From NCBI RefSeq assembly GCF_001592225.1, contig NZ_BCWN01000014.1, forward strand, positions 25,586-89,585: DNA of 64,000 nt. Reading direction: 5' to 3'. Within the stretch, counting starts at the first letter, position 1; the number at the start of each line of letters is the position of its first letter. The translations under genes and the position numbers were made by a program. The notes below the pieces were generated by a model. It worked only from the letters and a program-made list of their open reading frames with translations, was not told where the DNA came from and did not search any database. The stretch comes from Castellaniella caeni NBRC 101664 (GTDB lineage Bacteria; Pseudomonadota; Gammaproteobacteria; Burkholderiales; Burkholderiaceae_B). Positions 28,069 through 35,785 of this stretch are shown piece by piece.

Positions 28069-29001
28069 TCAGGCGTAGCGGTCGGTGGCCGCCAGCAGTT
28101 GCTTCAGGATGCCGGGTTCGTCAAAAGCATGACCCGCATTCGGGATCAGGTGGAAGTCGGCCTTGGGCCAGGCCTGGTGCAGATCCCAGGCCGAGCGGGC
28201 CGGGGTACAGCAATCGTAGCGCCCCTGCACGATGACGCCGGGGATGTCCGCCAGCTTGTGCGCGTCGCGCAGCAGCTGGCCTTCTTCCATGAAGCCCTTG
28301 TTCACGAAGTAGTGGTTCTCGATCCGGGCGAAGGCCAGTGCCGCCTGGTCGGCGGCGTGTGACTGGATGTGCTCTTCGTTGGGCAGCAGGCTGATGGTGT
28401 GGCTTTCCCACTGCGTCCAGGCGTGGGCCGCCTGCAGCTGCGCCTGGGTGTCGCTGCCCGTGAGGCGGCGGTGATAGGCCGCGATCAGGTCGCCGCGCTC
28501 GGCCTCGGGGATGGGGGCCAGATAGGTTTCCCAGACATCGGGGAACAGCCACGATGCGCCTTCCTGATAGAACCAGCGCAGCTCGGCCTGGCGCAGCAGG
28601 AAGATGCCGCGCACAATCAGGGCCCGCACGTGTCGTGGGTGGGTTTCGGCATAGGCCAGCGCCAGGGTGGAGCCCCACGAACCGCCGAAGACCACCATCT
28701 GTTCGGCCTTGAGCACCTCCGTGCGCAGCCGTTCGATGTCGGCCACCAGATCCCAGGTCGTATTGTGTTCGAGGCTGGCCGACGGCGTCGAACGCCCGCA
28801 GCCACGCTGATCGAACAGCAAAACGTTGTAGCGGCTGGGGTCGAAGACTTGCCGATGGGTGGCCGAACAGCCAGCGCCCGGCCCGCCGTGCAGAAACACC
28901 GCGGGCGTGCCGTGCGGATTGCCGCACAGTTCCCAGTAGACGCGATGGCCGTGGCCGACCTCCAGGATGCCCTGCTGATAGGGCTGGATTTCCGGATACA
29001 T
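28069..29001 (-). CDS. pip: Proline iminopeptidase
   Basis: A 310-residue alpha/beta-hydrolase (peptidase family S33) that removes N-terminal proline from peptides. Visible are the HGGPGAGCSATHRQVFDP oxyanion segment, DQRGCGRSTP, the nucleophile elbow GGSWGS near residue 107, an Asp in GRYDCCTP, and the final His in NAGHAFDEP. The ATG at 29001 overlaps the trmB stop and has AGAGG upstream, so the apparent extra TTG codon before it is unnecessary. Confidence 0.93.
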   Translation of the reverse strand: MYPEIQPYQQGILEVGHGHRVYWELCGNPHGTPAVFLHGGPGAGCSATHRQVFDPSRYNVLLFDQRGCGRSTPSASLEHNTTWDLVADIERLRTEVLKAEQMVVFGGSWGSTLALAYAETHPRHVRALIVRGIFLLRQAELRWFYQEGASWLFPDVWETYLAPIPEAERGDLIAAYHRRLTGSDTQAQLQAAHAWTQWESHTISLLPNEEHIQSHAADQAALAFARIENHYFVNKGFMEEGQLLRDAHKLADIPGVIVQGRYDCCTPARSAWDLHQAWPKADFHLIPNAGHAFDEPGILKQLLAATDRYA

Positions 29002-29753
29002 CAATTTGCCTCTGTTGCTGATGCGACGCCGTCAGGCGTGCGTCGCGTGAAAATCAGATCCCAGACCCCGTGCCCCAGGCGCAAGCCGCGGTTCTCGAAC
29101 TTGGTCAGCGGCCGGTAGTCGGGGCGGGGCGCATAATCGGCACAGGTGTTTTGCAGCCCGGACTCGGCGGACAGCACCGCCAGCATCTGCTGGGCATAGT
29201 GTTCCCAATCGGTGGCGCAGTGCAGATAAGCGCCCGGCGCCAGGCGGCTGACCAGCAGTTCGACGAAGGCTGGCTGGATCAGGCGACGCTTGTGGTGGCG
29301 TTTCTTCGGCCAGGGATCGGGGAAATAAATGTGCGCGCCCGCCAGCGACCCGGGTCGGATCATGTCGCGCAGCACCTCGACCGCATCGTGCTGGATGATG
29401 CGAATGTTGCCCAGCTCGTTGTCGTGGATGCGCTTGAGCAGCGCCCCGACGCCCGCGTTGAAGACCTCGACCCCCAGAAAATTGTCGCCCGGCCGCGCCT
29501 GGGCAATCTGCTGCGTGGTCTCGCCCATGCCAAAGCCGATCTCCAGGATGGTGGGCGCGGCGCGGCCAAAGGCCGCCGACAAGTCGAGCGGCGCATTCTG
29601 GTAGCGGATGGCCCACTGCTGCAGCCACTGGGCGATGGCTTGCTCCTGGCTGGGCGTGATGTGTGCGCGGCGATGGACGAAACTGCGAATGTGCGTGCTG
29701 CCGGAGGCACCTTGTGCCGTGACGATGGGCGGGGGGGCTTTAGGTGTGTTCAA
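29001..29753 (-). CDS. trmB: tRNA (guanine-N7-)-methyltransferase TrmB
   Basis: A 250-residue SAM-dependent enzyme that methylates G46 in the tRNA variable loop. The SAM site [10 protein letters not shown] lies near residue 72, and the family's substrate motif [14 protein letters not shown] near residue 145 is intact. The start is a TTG at 29753: no ATG or GTG exists in frame between it and the upstream stop, and no clear ribosome site is seen, so expression may be low. It is divergent from the tRNA-Gly gene 86 nt away. Confidence 0.93.
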   Translation of the reverse strand: MNTPKAPPPIVTAQGASGSTHIRSFVHRRAHITPSQEQAIAQWLQQWAIRYQNAPLDLSAAFGRAAPTILEIGFGMGETTQQIAQARPGDNFLGVEVFNAGVGALLKRIHDNELGNIRIIQHDAVEVLRDMIRPGSLAGAHIYFPDPWPKKRHHKRRLIQPAFVELLVSRLAPGAYLHCATDWEHYAQQMLAVLSAESGLQNTCADYAPRPDYRPLTKFENRGLRLGHGVWDLIFTRRTPDGVASATEAN

Positions 29754-29839
29754 AATGAGGTAAACTACAGGGCTTCAAGGGTGTCTGTGGCCTTCAATTT
29801 TACCCACAAATCCTTGTGCATCAATCGATTGCACCAATC

Positions 29840-29913
29840 GCGGGTGTAGTTTAATGGTAAAACTGAAGCTTCCCAAGCTTCCGTCGTGGGTTCGATTCCC
29901 ATCACCCGCTCCA
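29840..29913 (+). tRNA. tRNA-Gly (anticodon CCC)
   Basis: A 74-nt cloverleaf. The acceptor arms GCGGGTG (29840-29846) and CACCCGC (29903-29909) pair, the anticodon stem GAAGC/GCTTC encloses loop TTCCCAA giving anticodon CCC, the T-loop reads TTCGATT, and the CCA end is encoded (29911-29913). The sequence after its 3' end holds an integrase fragment and other accessory genes, so its 3' end was probably used as an integration site. Confidence 0.95.
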
Positions 29914-30085
29914 TTTCGGCTTTCCACGGTCTTCCACCGAACGCCAAGAAACGTCGTAATTCATTGTCGGGATTAAGATTTTTTAGCCAACCTTGATCCA
30001 CTGACATCCAGCGAAATCCACTCCCATCCGCATAAAAACGGTACAAACGGTACATTGAGTGGTACACCGGCAATACGGGGTTCCC

Positions 30086-30262
30086 AAATCGGGAGACGAA
30101 GGCCGGCAAAGCACGCCAAAGCAGATCCAGCGGGTTTTCAAGAAGGACGTGTTTTCCGTACTGCCGCCCCTGACCATCTACGACATCACCCGCGCCCATT
30201 TGCTGGACATCAGCGGCAGGGTGGAAAAGCGTGGCTCGCTGTCGGTGGCCATAGCAATAGGT
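30086..30262 (+). pseudogene. Fragment of a P4-family tyrosine integrase
   Basis: In this frame the translation includes KKDVFSVLPPLTIYDIT and then a VEKRGSLSVAIAI-like segment. This closely follows the core-binding region of P4-type integrases (pattern KDVFPxLGxxPIxEIT, then IExRGAxExA). No N-terminal domain or catalytic Arg-His-Tyr region is found on either side, so this is a remnant of about 55 residues. The direction, away from the tRNA-Gly, and the distance of about 170 nt from it are as expected for a tRNA-associated island integrase. It overlaps the disrupted end of the RES gene. Confidence 0.5.
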
Positions 30263-30816
30263 TGGTGCCAACCGCTGGCACGCCCTTGGACACCAACCAG
30301 TTCGGTACGCGCTGATCGCCACGCGCATAAATGCACCATCCGCTGCCAAAGACACGGCCGATGCGTTCTGCGATGCCGATGTGTGGCGTGTTCATGGTCG
30401 TCTCCGGCCATCGCATGCAACTGGGCGGATACCTGTTGCGTGTGCGTGTAGTCGCGGCTGACCAACTGCTCCAGGTTCAGGCCGAAGTAGCCGGCCATGA
30501 CGCCCGAGGCTGTGAGGTCGGCCAGATGTAAATCAGCCATCACCCCTACGGCACGCACCATACGACCCTGGACTTCTTTCAGCGCGATCGAACGCTTTGT
30601 ATCTGCAAGCCACTGGTGCTTGTGGAACACCGACTCCATCAGCGCCGTCGGCAGATCGCGCCCCAGGTAGAGCACTCCGTAGGCCCGCGCCGGATCATCG
30701 TAGCGATTGGTGCTGTTGCGGCCATAGTACAGTGGGCTGTTCCGATAGACGACACGGCTCACATGCTGGAGCAACTCACCGACATTGATCAGGGACGAAG
30801 GCAGTTCGTAGCTCAT
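30178..30816 (-). pseudogene. RES-domain toxin gene with a disrupted C-terminus
   Basis: The first 140 or so residues are a clear RES domain (NAD+-degrading toxin family): YRNSPLYYG, NRYDDPARAYGVLYLG and TALMESVFH, with Glu61 as the likely conserved Glu. After about residue 142 (near 30393) the reading continues as Arg/His-rich sequence unrelated to the family, and the conserved C-terminal YxSR-type motif that carries the catalytic Ser is missing in all three frames. The break coincides with the integrase fragment on the other strand, so a deletion or recombination probably fused the gene to foreign DNA. It follows its antitoxin by 13 nt. I expect an inactive toxin. Confidence 0.7.
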
Positions 30817-30829
30817 GGGCGGTCTGGCT

Positions 30830-31441
30830 TCAGTGCACCTGCACGCTCAACACATTGAATACGGTCTCGGCCACGTCGTTGATCGAGCCAGGTGTCACTG
30901 CGTCCACCGGCGAACGCCCGCCCAAGCCTTCGAGAGGTTCGGACAACGCACGGTAGATCGTCCAGGGGTCGATACCCTCGACCTTCTGCAGTATGGTTTG
31001 GGTCAGCTGCTGTTTTACCGGATCGAGCTGCCAGTCGGGCAGCTTCTGACCGCGAGGTCCCACATTCAGTGACAGCAGCCGGCGGGCGACGATGTCCTTG
31101 TAGATCTGCTGACGCGATTTGTTCGCCAGCTTGGCGAATTCGGCGAGTGGCAGATTTTGCGGCTGATTGAAGGTTGTCAGCAGTACAACGCGACCGCGTT
31201 GAATGTCGGTTTCAGTCGGTGCCCAGCGCTTGCTGGCACGCAGCGCGACCGCTTTGCGGGCGAGGGCCTGCGTCGTCGTCTCCGCTTCCATGGGGGGGTG
31301 CAGCTTCGCAGCCTTCACTCGTTCGTAGACGAACGCCTGCAACTCGGCCGCGAACGCCCTGGCATCCCGGATTTCGACGGTATCTGCGAAGCGGCGTACA
31401 TCTTCCGCCGTGACGCGCGGTAGATGGGTGGTATTGGGCAT
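30830..31441 (-). CDS. Xre/MbcA/ParS-type antitoxin of the RES toxin
   Basis: A 203-residue protein. The start at 31441 has GGGAG at good spacing; upstream Met codons lack this. A helix-turn-helix-like stretch LAKLANKSRQQIYKDI lies mid-protein, and the C-terminal toxin-binding domain reads GIDPWTIYRALSEPLEGLGGRSPVD, then a conserved Gly and a Val-rich helix, as in DUF2384 antitoxins paired with RES toxins. Order antitoxin then toxin on the minus strand is typical. An N-terminal region of about 90 residues is longer than in most family members. Likely autoregulated through the palindrome at 31464-31497. Confidence 0.8.
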   Translation of the reverse strand: MPNTTHLPRVTAEDVRRFADTVEIRDARAFAAELQAFVYERVKAAKLHPPMEAETTTQALARKAVALRASKRWAPTETDIQRGRVVLLTTFNQPQNLPLAEFAKLANKSRQQIYKDIVARRLLSLNVGPRGQKLPDWQLDPVKQQLTQTILQKVEGIDPWTIYRALSEPLEGLGGRSPVDAVTPGSINDVAETVFNVLSVQVH

Positions 31442-31463
31442 AGTCATCTCCCACAGGCTGGTT

Positions 31464-31497
31464 TGAGACATAATCAACGTTAATCTCTTATGTCTCA
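31464..31497. promoter_or_regulatory. Perfect 10-bp inverted repeat upstream of the Xre antitoxin
   Basis: TGAGACATAA (31464-31473) is the exact inverse of TTATGTCTCA (31488-31497), separated by 14 nt that contain the palindrome AACGTT. It starts 23 nt upstream of the antitoxin ATG, in AT-rich sequence where the promoter should be. It is a natural candidate for antitoxin autorepression. Confidence 0.65.
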
Positions 31498-31810
31498 TTT
31501 GTCAATTTAGTCGCCTGAATAAGAGCCTTCTTGATCGGATCGCCCGCAAGGTGGCAGAAGCATCCATGCAGGATAGGACGTAGCACGCAGAGCTGGCATC
31601 TCAGGCGCCGACATTGATCTGACGGCGGGGGCTTTCTCGGCCCATGCGGAGCATCGTACGCAGTAGGTTATCGCTGCGCGCTCATCTACTCGATAGCGCA
31701 GATAAGCATTCGACATGGTTGATGACCCCGCTCCAGTCTGCGCAATTATCTGCCTGAAGGGTTTCCGCTGGAAGTTGGCGGAATACTTGATCATGGTTGT
31801 GCCGATATGT
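31498..31810. other. Intergenic stretch without a recognisable gene
   Basis: Between the two toxin-antitoxin operators I see no protein family, RNA gene or repeat. A 95-codon open frame on the minus strand (31507-31794) lacks a ribosome site and resembles nothing I recognise. The stretch may be debris of the island. Confidence 0.5.
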
Positions 31811-31851
31811 TCAAATATGACTAACTAAAGTTAATTCAAAATCATATTTGA
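31811..31851. promoter_or_regulatory. Nested inverted repeats upstream of hipB
   Basis: TCAAATATGA (31811-31820) is the exact inverse of TCATATTTGA (31842-31851); inside it TAAC (31822-31825) faces GTTA (31830-31833). The outer right arm ends 12 nt before the hipB ATG. HipB-type repressors bind such dyads to silence their own operon, so this is the probable operator. Confidence 0.65.
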
Positions 31852-31863
31852 TGGATTATCGTC

Positions 31864-32280
31864 ATGCCATCTTCCGTGCGGAAACGCTCTGGCGCACAGC
31901 TTGCGTTGCCACTGCCAGTTGGGCGCGCGCTGCGTCGTTTGGGGCAGGATATCTCGACGGCACGCCGCATGCGCCGACTGAGCCAGGAAAGCCTGGCGCA
32001 GCGCATCGGCACATCACTGAGCACCGTCAGGCGCATGGAAGATGGCTATCCTGGCACGGCGCTGCATACCTTTCTGCGTGCCCTGCAAGTGCTCGGCCGC
32101 CTGGATGCGGTGCTCAAGGCAATGGCCATGGAAAATGATGTGCTGGGCATGGAACTGATGCGCGAACAGTTGCCGCAAAGGGTGCGATCGTCGCCTGGAA
32201 ACAAGCGGCAAACGCGCCAGTCCGCCGCGACTGGCGAAAGCAGTACAGATGCCGACAACGATGAGCTGGAGGGCTTCTGA
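31864..32280 (+). CDS. HipB-like XRE-family antitoxin/repressor
   Basis: A 138-residue protein with a helix-turn-helix: LGQDISTARRMRRLSQESLAQRIGTSLSTVRRMEDG at about residues 23-58. A basic, low-complexity C-terminal tail follows, ending in acidic DNDELEGF. It directly precedes a HipA-like kinase with a one-base stop/start overlap (TGATG). By family it should neutralise HipA and repress the operon. No clear ribosome site is seen; the leader after the operator is short. Confidence 0.85.
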   Translation: MPSSVRKRSGAQLALPLPVGRALRRLGQDISTARRMRRLSQESLAQRIGTSLSTVRRMEDGYPGTALHTFLRALQVLGRLDAVLKAMAMENDVLGMELMREQLPQRVRSSPGNKRQTRQSAATGESSTDADNDELEGF

Positions 32281-33512
32281 TGGCAAAGGGCAAGTCGCCC
32301 AGGCGTCGCGACCTCGAAGTGCGTCTGGGGGCCGGAGGACAGGTCGTGGGGCGACTGTATCTAGGTAGTGGTAAGCGCAGCGCGTTCAGCTATGACGAGC
32401 AATGGCTGCACGATCCCCGCTTCTTCGCGCTGTCGCCTGACTTGCAACCCGTGCCGGGCGTCCAGCATCCCGAGCAGGTGTTTTTTCGTGCGTTGGAAGA
32501 CACTGCGCCAGATTCATGGGGTGAACGCGTGATCCGGCGTGCTCATGCGAGGCTGCGGCAGGAAGATCGCCAGATGCCCGCTCTGGAGCCCGTCGACTTC
32601 GTGATGTGGGTAGACGACGAGGCGCGTGTTGGCGCACTGCGCCTGTTTGATCCCCAGGCCAAGGCCTATTTGCGCTCTGGCGAGCAGTGCAGACGCGTAC
32701 CGCCGTTGGTGGAGTTGGATAGGATTGTGCAGGCCGCCCACGCCCTGGAAGAGGGTACGGAGAGCGCACAAGACCTGCAATACTTGCTTGGACAGGGCAC
32801 TTCGCTGGGCGGTACGCGGCCCAAATCCACGGTTCGAGATACGGGGGGGCGTTTGGCCTTGGGCAAGTTTCCCAGCCGGGCGGATCAGCGTGACGTCATC
32901 CGTGGCGAAGTGCTGGCCATGCACCTGGCGGCCAAGGCAGGCATCAGGGTGGCTCCGGCGCGTGTGGAACTGATCAACGGCACCGCAGTTGCCATCATTC
33001 GCCGATTCGACCGCACCGACAATGCAGGCCGGATTCCCTACGTGTCGGCCGCGACGATGCTGCAATCCGATGGCCGTGACACGGCGCATGCCTACACGGA
33101 GCTGGTGGACGTGCTGCTGCAAGTGGGAGCCAACCCGATTCAAGACATCCACGAACTGTGGCGTCGCCTGGTCTTCAATTTCCTGATTTGCAACACTGAC
33201 GACCATCTGCGCAATATGGGGTTCCTGTACGACGCACGCAATCACGGGTGGCGCCTGTCGCCAGCCTTCGACCTCAACCCGATGCCGGGCGATCGCCGAG
33301 AGAGCAAGACCTGGCTCACCGAGGATTCCGGGGTCATCGATAGCCAAGCCTTGCTGATGGAGGGAGCACCTTATTTCAGGTTGGACGCAGAACGGGCCGC
33401 TGCGACTTGGGTTGAAGTTGCCCAGGCAGTAAATGGCTGGCGCACGGTAGCCAGGGGGTTGGGCATGCGCGGTGCGGATGTGCTCGACTTCGAGCCCGCA
33501 TTTGTTGTGTAG
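32280..33512 (+). CDS. HipA-like serine/threonine kinase toxin
   Basis: A 410-residue HipA-family protein. Known HipA toxins phosphorylate aminoacyl-tRNA synthetases and induce growth arrest. The N-terminal subdomain (FSYDEQWLHDPRFFALS) and the LGGTRPK nucleotide-loop segment are present. The catalytic loop is NTDDHLRN with Asp307 as the likely base, His309 and Asn312. The metal-binding AFDLNP has Asp331. All key residues are intact, so the toxin is probably active and needs the upstream HipB. It belongs to the accessory segment after the tRNA-Gly. Confidence 0.88.
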   Translation: MAKGKSPRRRDLEVRLGAGGQVVGRLYLGSGKRSAFSYDEQWLHDPRFFALSPDLQPVPGVQHPEQVFFRALEDTAPDSWGERVIRRAHARLRQEDRQMPALEPVDFVMWVDDEARVGALRLFDPQAKAYLRSGEQCRRVPPLVELDRIVQAAHALEEGTESAQDLQYLLGQGTSLGGTRPKSTVRDTGGRLALGKFPSRADQRDVIRGEVLAMHLAAKAGIRVAPARVELINGTAVAIIRRFDRTDNAGRIPYVSAATMLQSDGRDTAHAYTELVDVLLQVGANPIQDIHELWRRLVFNFLICNTDDHLRNMGFLYDARNHGWRLSPAFDLNPMPGDRRESKTWLTEDSGVIDSQALLMEGAPYFRLDAERAAATWVEVAQAVNGWRTVARGLGMRGADVLDFEPAFVV

Positions 33513-33799
33513 GGCCCGACAAACGGGCGTGTAGTACTGCTCGCGCTGCATCATGTATTTGCCCTCTGCTGGGGTGGAACCCAGACTTTGAAATCCATAT
33601 TCGTGCTGTCGGCACGCCCACCACCTTGCCCGCGCGCTCACAGGCGTCCAGGACATCTGAAAGGTGTTGAGGCATGGTTTGTTCGTGGATTTACATTCGC
33701 TTCGCGCAACGCACCATTATTCGTCCCGTATTGCGAATTTAATGCAGAAACTATTGGTGACCCCACTGATGCCTCACTACGTCCCGAGGCACCAGCATG

Positions 33800-33875
33800 C
33801 GTTGAGACGGTATAGCTGGACGATGCGCGGTGATCGTCCAGTGGTCGATATCCTCGACCTCCTGAAGCACGGTTT
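33800..33875 (-). pseudogene. Fragment of a second Xre/DUF2384 antitoxin gene
   Basis: Positions 33832-33875 match 30956-30999 of the intact antitoxin gene at 38 of 44 bases. Translated on the minus strand they give HETVLQEVEDIDHWTI, matching QTILQKVEGIDPWTI of the intact protein. Similarity continues toward 33800 after a one-base deletion that breaks the frame. The rest of the gene is absent. The remainder of 33513-34029 shows no other supportable gene. Confidence 0.6.
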
Positions 33876-33982
33876 CATGCGGGATAGGCCGAAGGCGGCA
33901 TCGGGGCATTGTCCAACGCTGCGCATGCCTCTATCGCTCGAACTGTTGCGCGCCTTGAAGTACGCGCAGTACGCGCGTATAG

Positions 33983-34016
33983 TATTAAGTAAATTTATAA
34001 TTTCATTTACTTAATA
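33983..34016. promoter_or_regulatory. Perfect 12-bp inverted repeat upstream of the XRE-HTH gene
   Basis: TATTAAGTAAAT (33983-33994) is the exact inverse of ATTTACTTAATA (34005-34016), with a 10-nt spacer, in strongly AT-rich sequence. It ends 13 nt before the chosen ATG at 34030. It is the third such perfect dyad in this segment and probably the operator of the downstream HTH protein. Confidence 0.65.
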
Positions 34017-34029
34017 AATGAGGCCAAAC

Positions 34030-34989
34030 ATGCAATCATCGTCACTCGTTGAACTCGCACTGTCCGCTCAAGGCTGCACCCAGAAAGAGCTTGCCCTTAA
34101 GCTGCGGGTTTCGCCGGCACAAATTAGCAAGTGGAAGAAAGGCGAGTACATTTCATCCGAAATGAGCGACAGGTTGAGCGAGCTGGCCGACCTGGACGAT
34201 CTGGATCCGGATGTCGTCTTGCTTGCTGGCTCCAAAGAAGACGCCAAGAAATGGGTACAACTCATTCGCTACCTTGCAGACCTCTCCGAATGTAGTGCGG
34301 AGACTGGCTACGATACGGCGCCGTTGGTGGAGGATCTGGAGGACGACAACTGCTTCCTGTTCTGGAACACCTTTCATGTGCTCCAAGAAATGGGGGTGAA
34401 TATTCCTCGACCCTTTCCCAAGGAGCTGGAGGCTTGTATCGCGGATGACGATGATGAGAGCGAAGCCATTTGGGACAACGAGATAGCTTCACTCATCCAT
34501 GACATGTTTAAGTCACTCACAAACGTGTATGGCTTTTATGCAGCGTTCGTGTCAGATTTGGTTCTGGATGATGAGCTGGATCTGGTCGACACGCCAGCTT
34601 GGGATCTTGATTCTGCACTGCTCAGTCTGGCCGCATCGAAGCTGGAGCTGAACGAACGCGAGGTTCCTGGATTTTCACGTTTCAAGAACAAAGTGGAGTC
34701 CGAGGTCGCTGAAATGATCACGTATCTGAAGGAGCGTGCATTTCGTGCTGGTGTCCCTTTGAGAGCCGAGCTGATGGATCTGGTCTTCGATTCCCACGAT
34801 GAGTTGGGTCGGGCTGCGGAAGCACATAGCTTTGGCTTTAACCAAAGCCGCCTGCATCCTGATATCTACATGAACGAGCTGCTCACTGGCATGCGTGTGA
34901 TTCATCAAGTACTGCCGGCGATCCTGAAAAAGCTTGGCATTGAAGATGAGTTTGAGCTTGATACTTCCGAACTCCGACTCGGCCGTTAG
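34030..34989 (+). CDS. Acidic XRE-HTH protein of unknown function
   Basis: A 319-residue protein I cannot assign. Residues about 4-55 form an XRE-type helix-turn-helix (QGCTQKELALKLRVSPAQ, then ISKWKKGEYIS). The remaining 260 residues are predicted helical and very acidic, with clusters such as DLDDLDPD, VEDLEDD and ADDDDESE, and have no recognised domain. The ATG at 34030 has GAGG 6 nt upstream; the earlier ATG at 34018 has no ribosome site. Base composition is visibly lower in GC than the chromosome, suggesting transfer. Its stop overlaps that of the convergent yczE-like gene by three bases. It could be an antitoxin-like regulator or part of a defence unit with the toxin lost or fused; neither is shown. 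Confidence 0.7.
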   Translation: MQSSSLVELALSAQGCTQKELALKLRVSPAQISKWKKGEYISSEMSDRLSELADLDDLDPDVVLLAGSKEDAKKWVQLIRYLADLSECSAETGYDTAPLVEDLEDDNCFLFWNTFHVLQEMGVNIPRPFPKELEACIADDDDESEAIWDNEIASLIHDMFKSLTNVYGFYAAFVSDLVLDDELDLVDTPAWDLDSALLSLAASKLELNEREVPGFSRFKNKVESEVAEMITYLKERAFRAGVPLRAELMDLVFDSHDELGRAAEAHSFGFNQSRLHPDIYMNELLTGMRVIHQVLPAILKKLGIEDEFELDTSELRLGR

Positions 34990-35672
34990 CAGGTAGGAAC
35001 CCCCGCCGCGTGCCGGGGATCGGTCTCGACTTCGATCATGGCCCAGGGCAGCATGGCCTGGGTCAGGGGGCCGATCAGCAGGGCGAACAGAACCGTGCCG
35101 ATGCCAAACAGACCTACCCCCCCCAGCATCAACCCCACCAACAGCACAGAGACTTCCAGGGCGGTGCGCACCAGACGCAGCGACAGGCCCGTGACCCGCT
35201 GCAGGCCTGTCATCAGGCCATCGCGCGGGCCGCGGCCCAGCTGCACCCCGATATATAAGGCCGACCCGAGGCCGCACAGCGCCACCCCACCCACCGTCAG
35301 GCCCAGGCGGGCCAGAAAGTGATCGGGGGTATCCAGCACCCGCATGGTCAAATCCGTGGCGATCCCGATGGTGATGGCGTTGGCGATGGTGCCGACACCG
35401 GGGATTTCGCGCAGAGGCACCCAGAGCAGCAGCACGGCAAATGACACCGTAATGAACACCCAGGCGAAGCTGACCGGGAAATAATGGGTCAGGCCGATGT
35501 GCAGGGCGTCCCAGGGGGCCAGGCCCAGACTGCCGCGGATCATCATGCCCATGGATACCCCGTAGAACACCAGCCCGATCATCAGCTGGGTCAGGCGGCG
35601 GCCCAGCCGTCCGGCGCGCAGTTGTTCAAATGGCCCGAGCTGGGCAAGCCGAATGGAATTTTTTTGTCGCAT
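34986..35672 (-). CDS. YczE/YitT-type membrane protein
   Basis: A 228-residue polytopic inner-membrane protein with five to six hydrophobic segments, resembling the YczE (BCR, YitT) family. The MMIRGSLGLAPWDALHIGL segment and the internal repeat near GVQLGRGPRDGLMTGL are typical. Function in the family is not established. It is divergent from a MocR regulator, a gene pairing described for yczE/yczR, which supports the call and suggests the regulator controls it. Confidence 0.85.
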   Translation of the reverse strand: MRQKNSIRLAQLGPFEQLRAGRLGRRLTQLMIGLVFYGVSMGMMIRGSLGLAPWDALHIGLTHYFPVSFAWVFITVSFAVLLLWVPLREIPGVGTIANAITIGIATDLTMRVLDTPDHFLARLGLTVGGVALCGLGSALYIGVQLGRGPRDGLMTGLQRVTGLSLRLVRTALEVSVLLVGLMLGGVGLFGIGTVLFALLIGPLTQAMLPWAMIEVETDPRHAAGVPTC

Positions 35673-35736
35673 GATGAGATGAGCCCGGGCACCGCACTGC
35701 CCATGGATTTACTATGCTTGTCATCTTGCCCATAAT

Positions 35737-35785
35737 TGGTCTGCTTGAAAATAGCCAATCACAATAAAGTGGCCTGCATGAAAGA
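35737..35785. promoter_or_regulatory. Direct repeat in the yczE/mocR divergent region
   Basis: TGGTCTGCTTGAAAAT (35737-35752) and TGGCCTGCATGAAAGA (35770-35785) match at most positions and start 33 nt apart on the same strand. The second copy includes the regulator ATG. MocR regulators often bind direct repeats, so this may be an autoregulatory site, though coding constraint on the second copy makes it uncertain. Confidence 0.35.

Noticed and set aside
29765..30355. A 196-codon minus-strand frame containing ERVMGIEPTTEAWEASV
   Set aside because: This is the antisense translation of the tRNA-Gly gene, a well-known spurious open frame; the rest covers the integrase remnant and intergenic DNA.
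31507..31794. A 95-codon minus-strand open frame between the Xre and hip modules
   Set aside because: No ribosome site, no recognised family, and it lies between two operators; possibly debris but not supportable as a gene.
33664..34014. A 116-codon plus-strand frame downstream of hipA
   Set aside because: It runs through the minus-strand antitoxin fragment and the palindromic operator of the next gene, so it is unlikely to be coding.
29914..34990. Intact insertion sequence or transposase in the island
   Set aside because: No transposase signature or terminal inverted repeats with target duplication could be found; only the integrase fragment indicates mobility.
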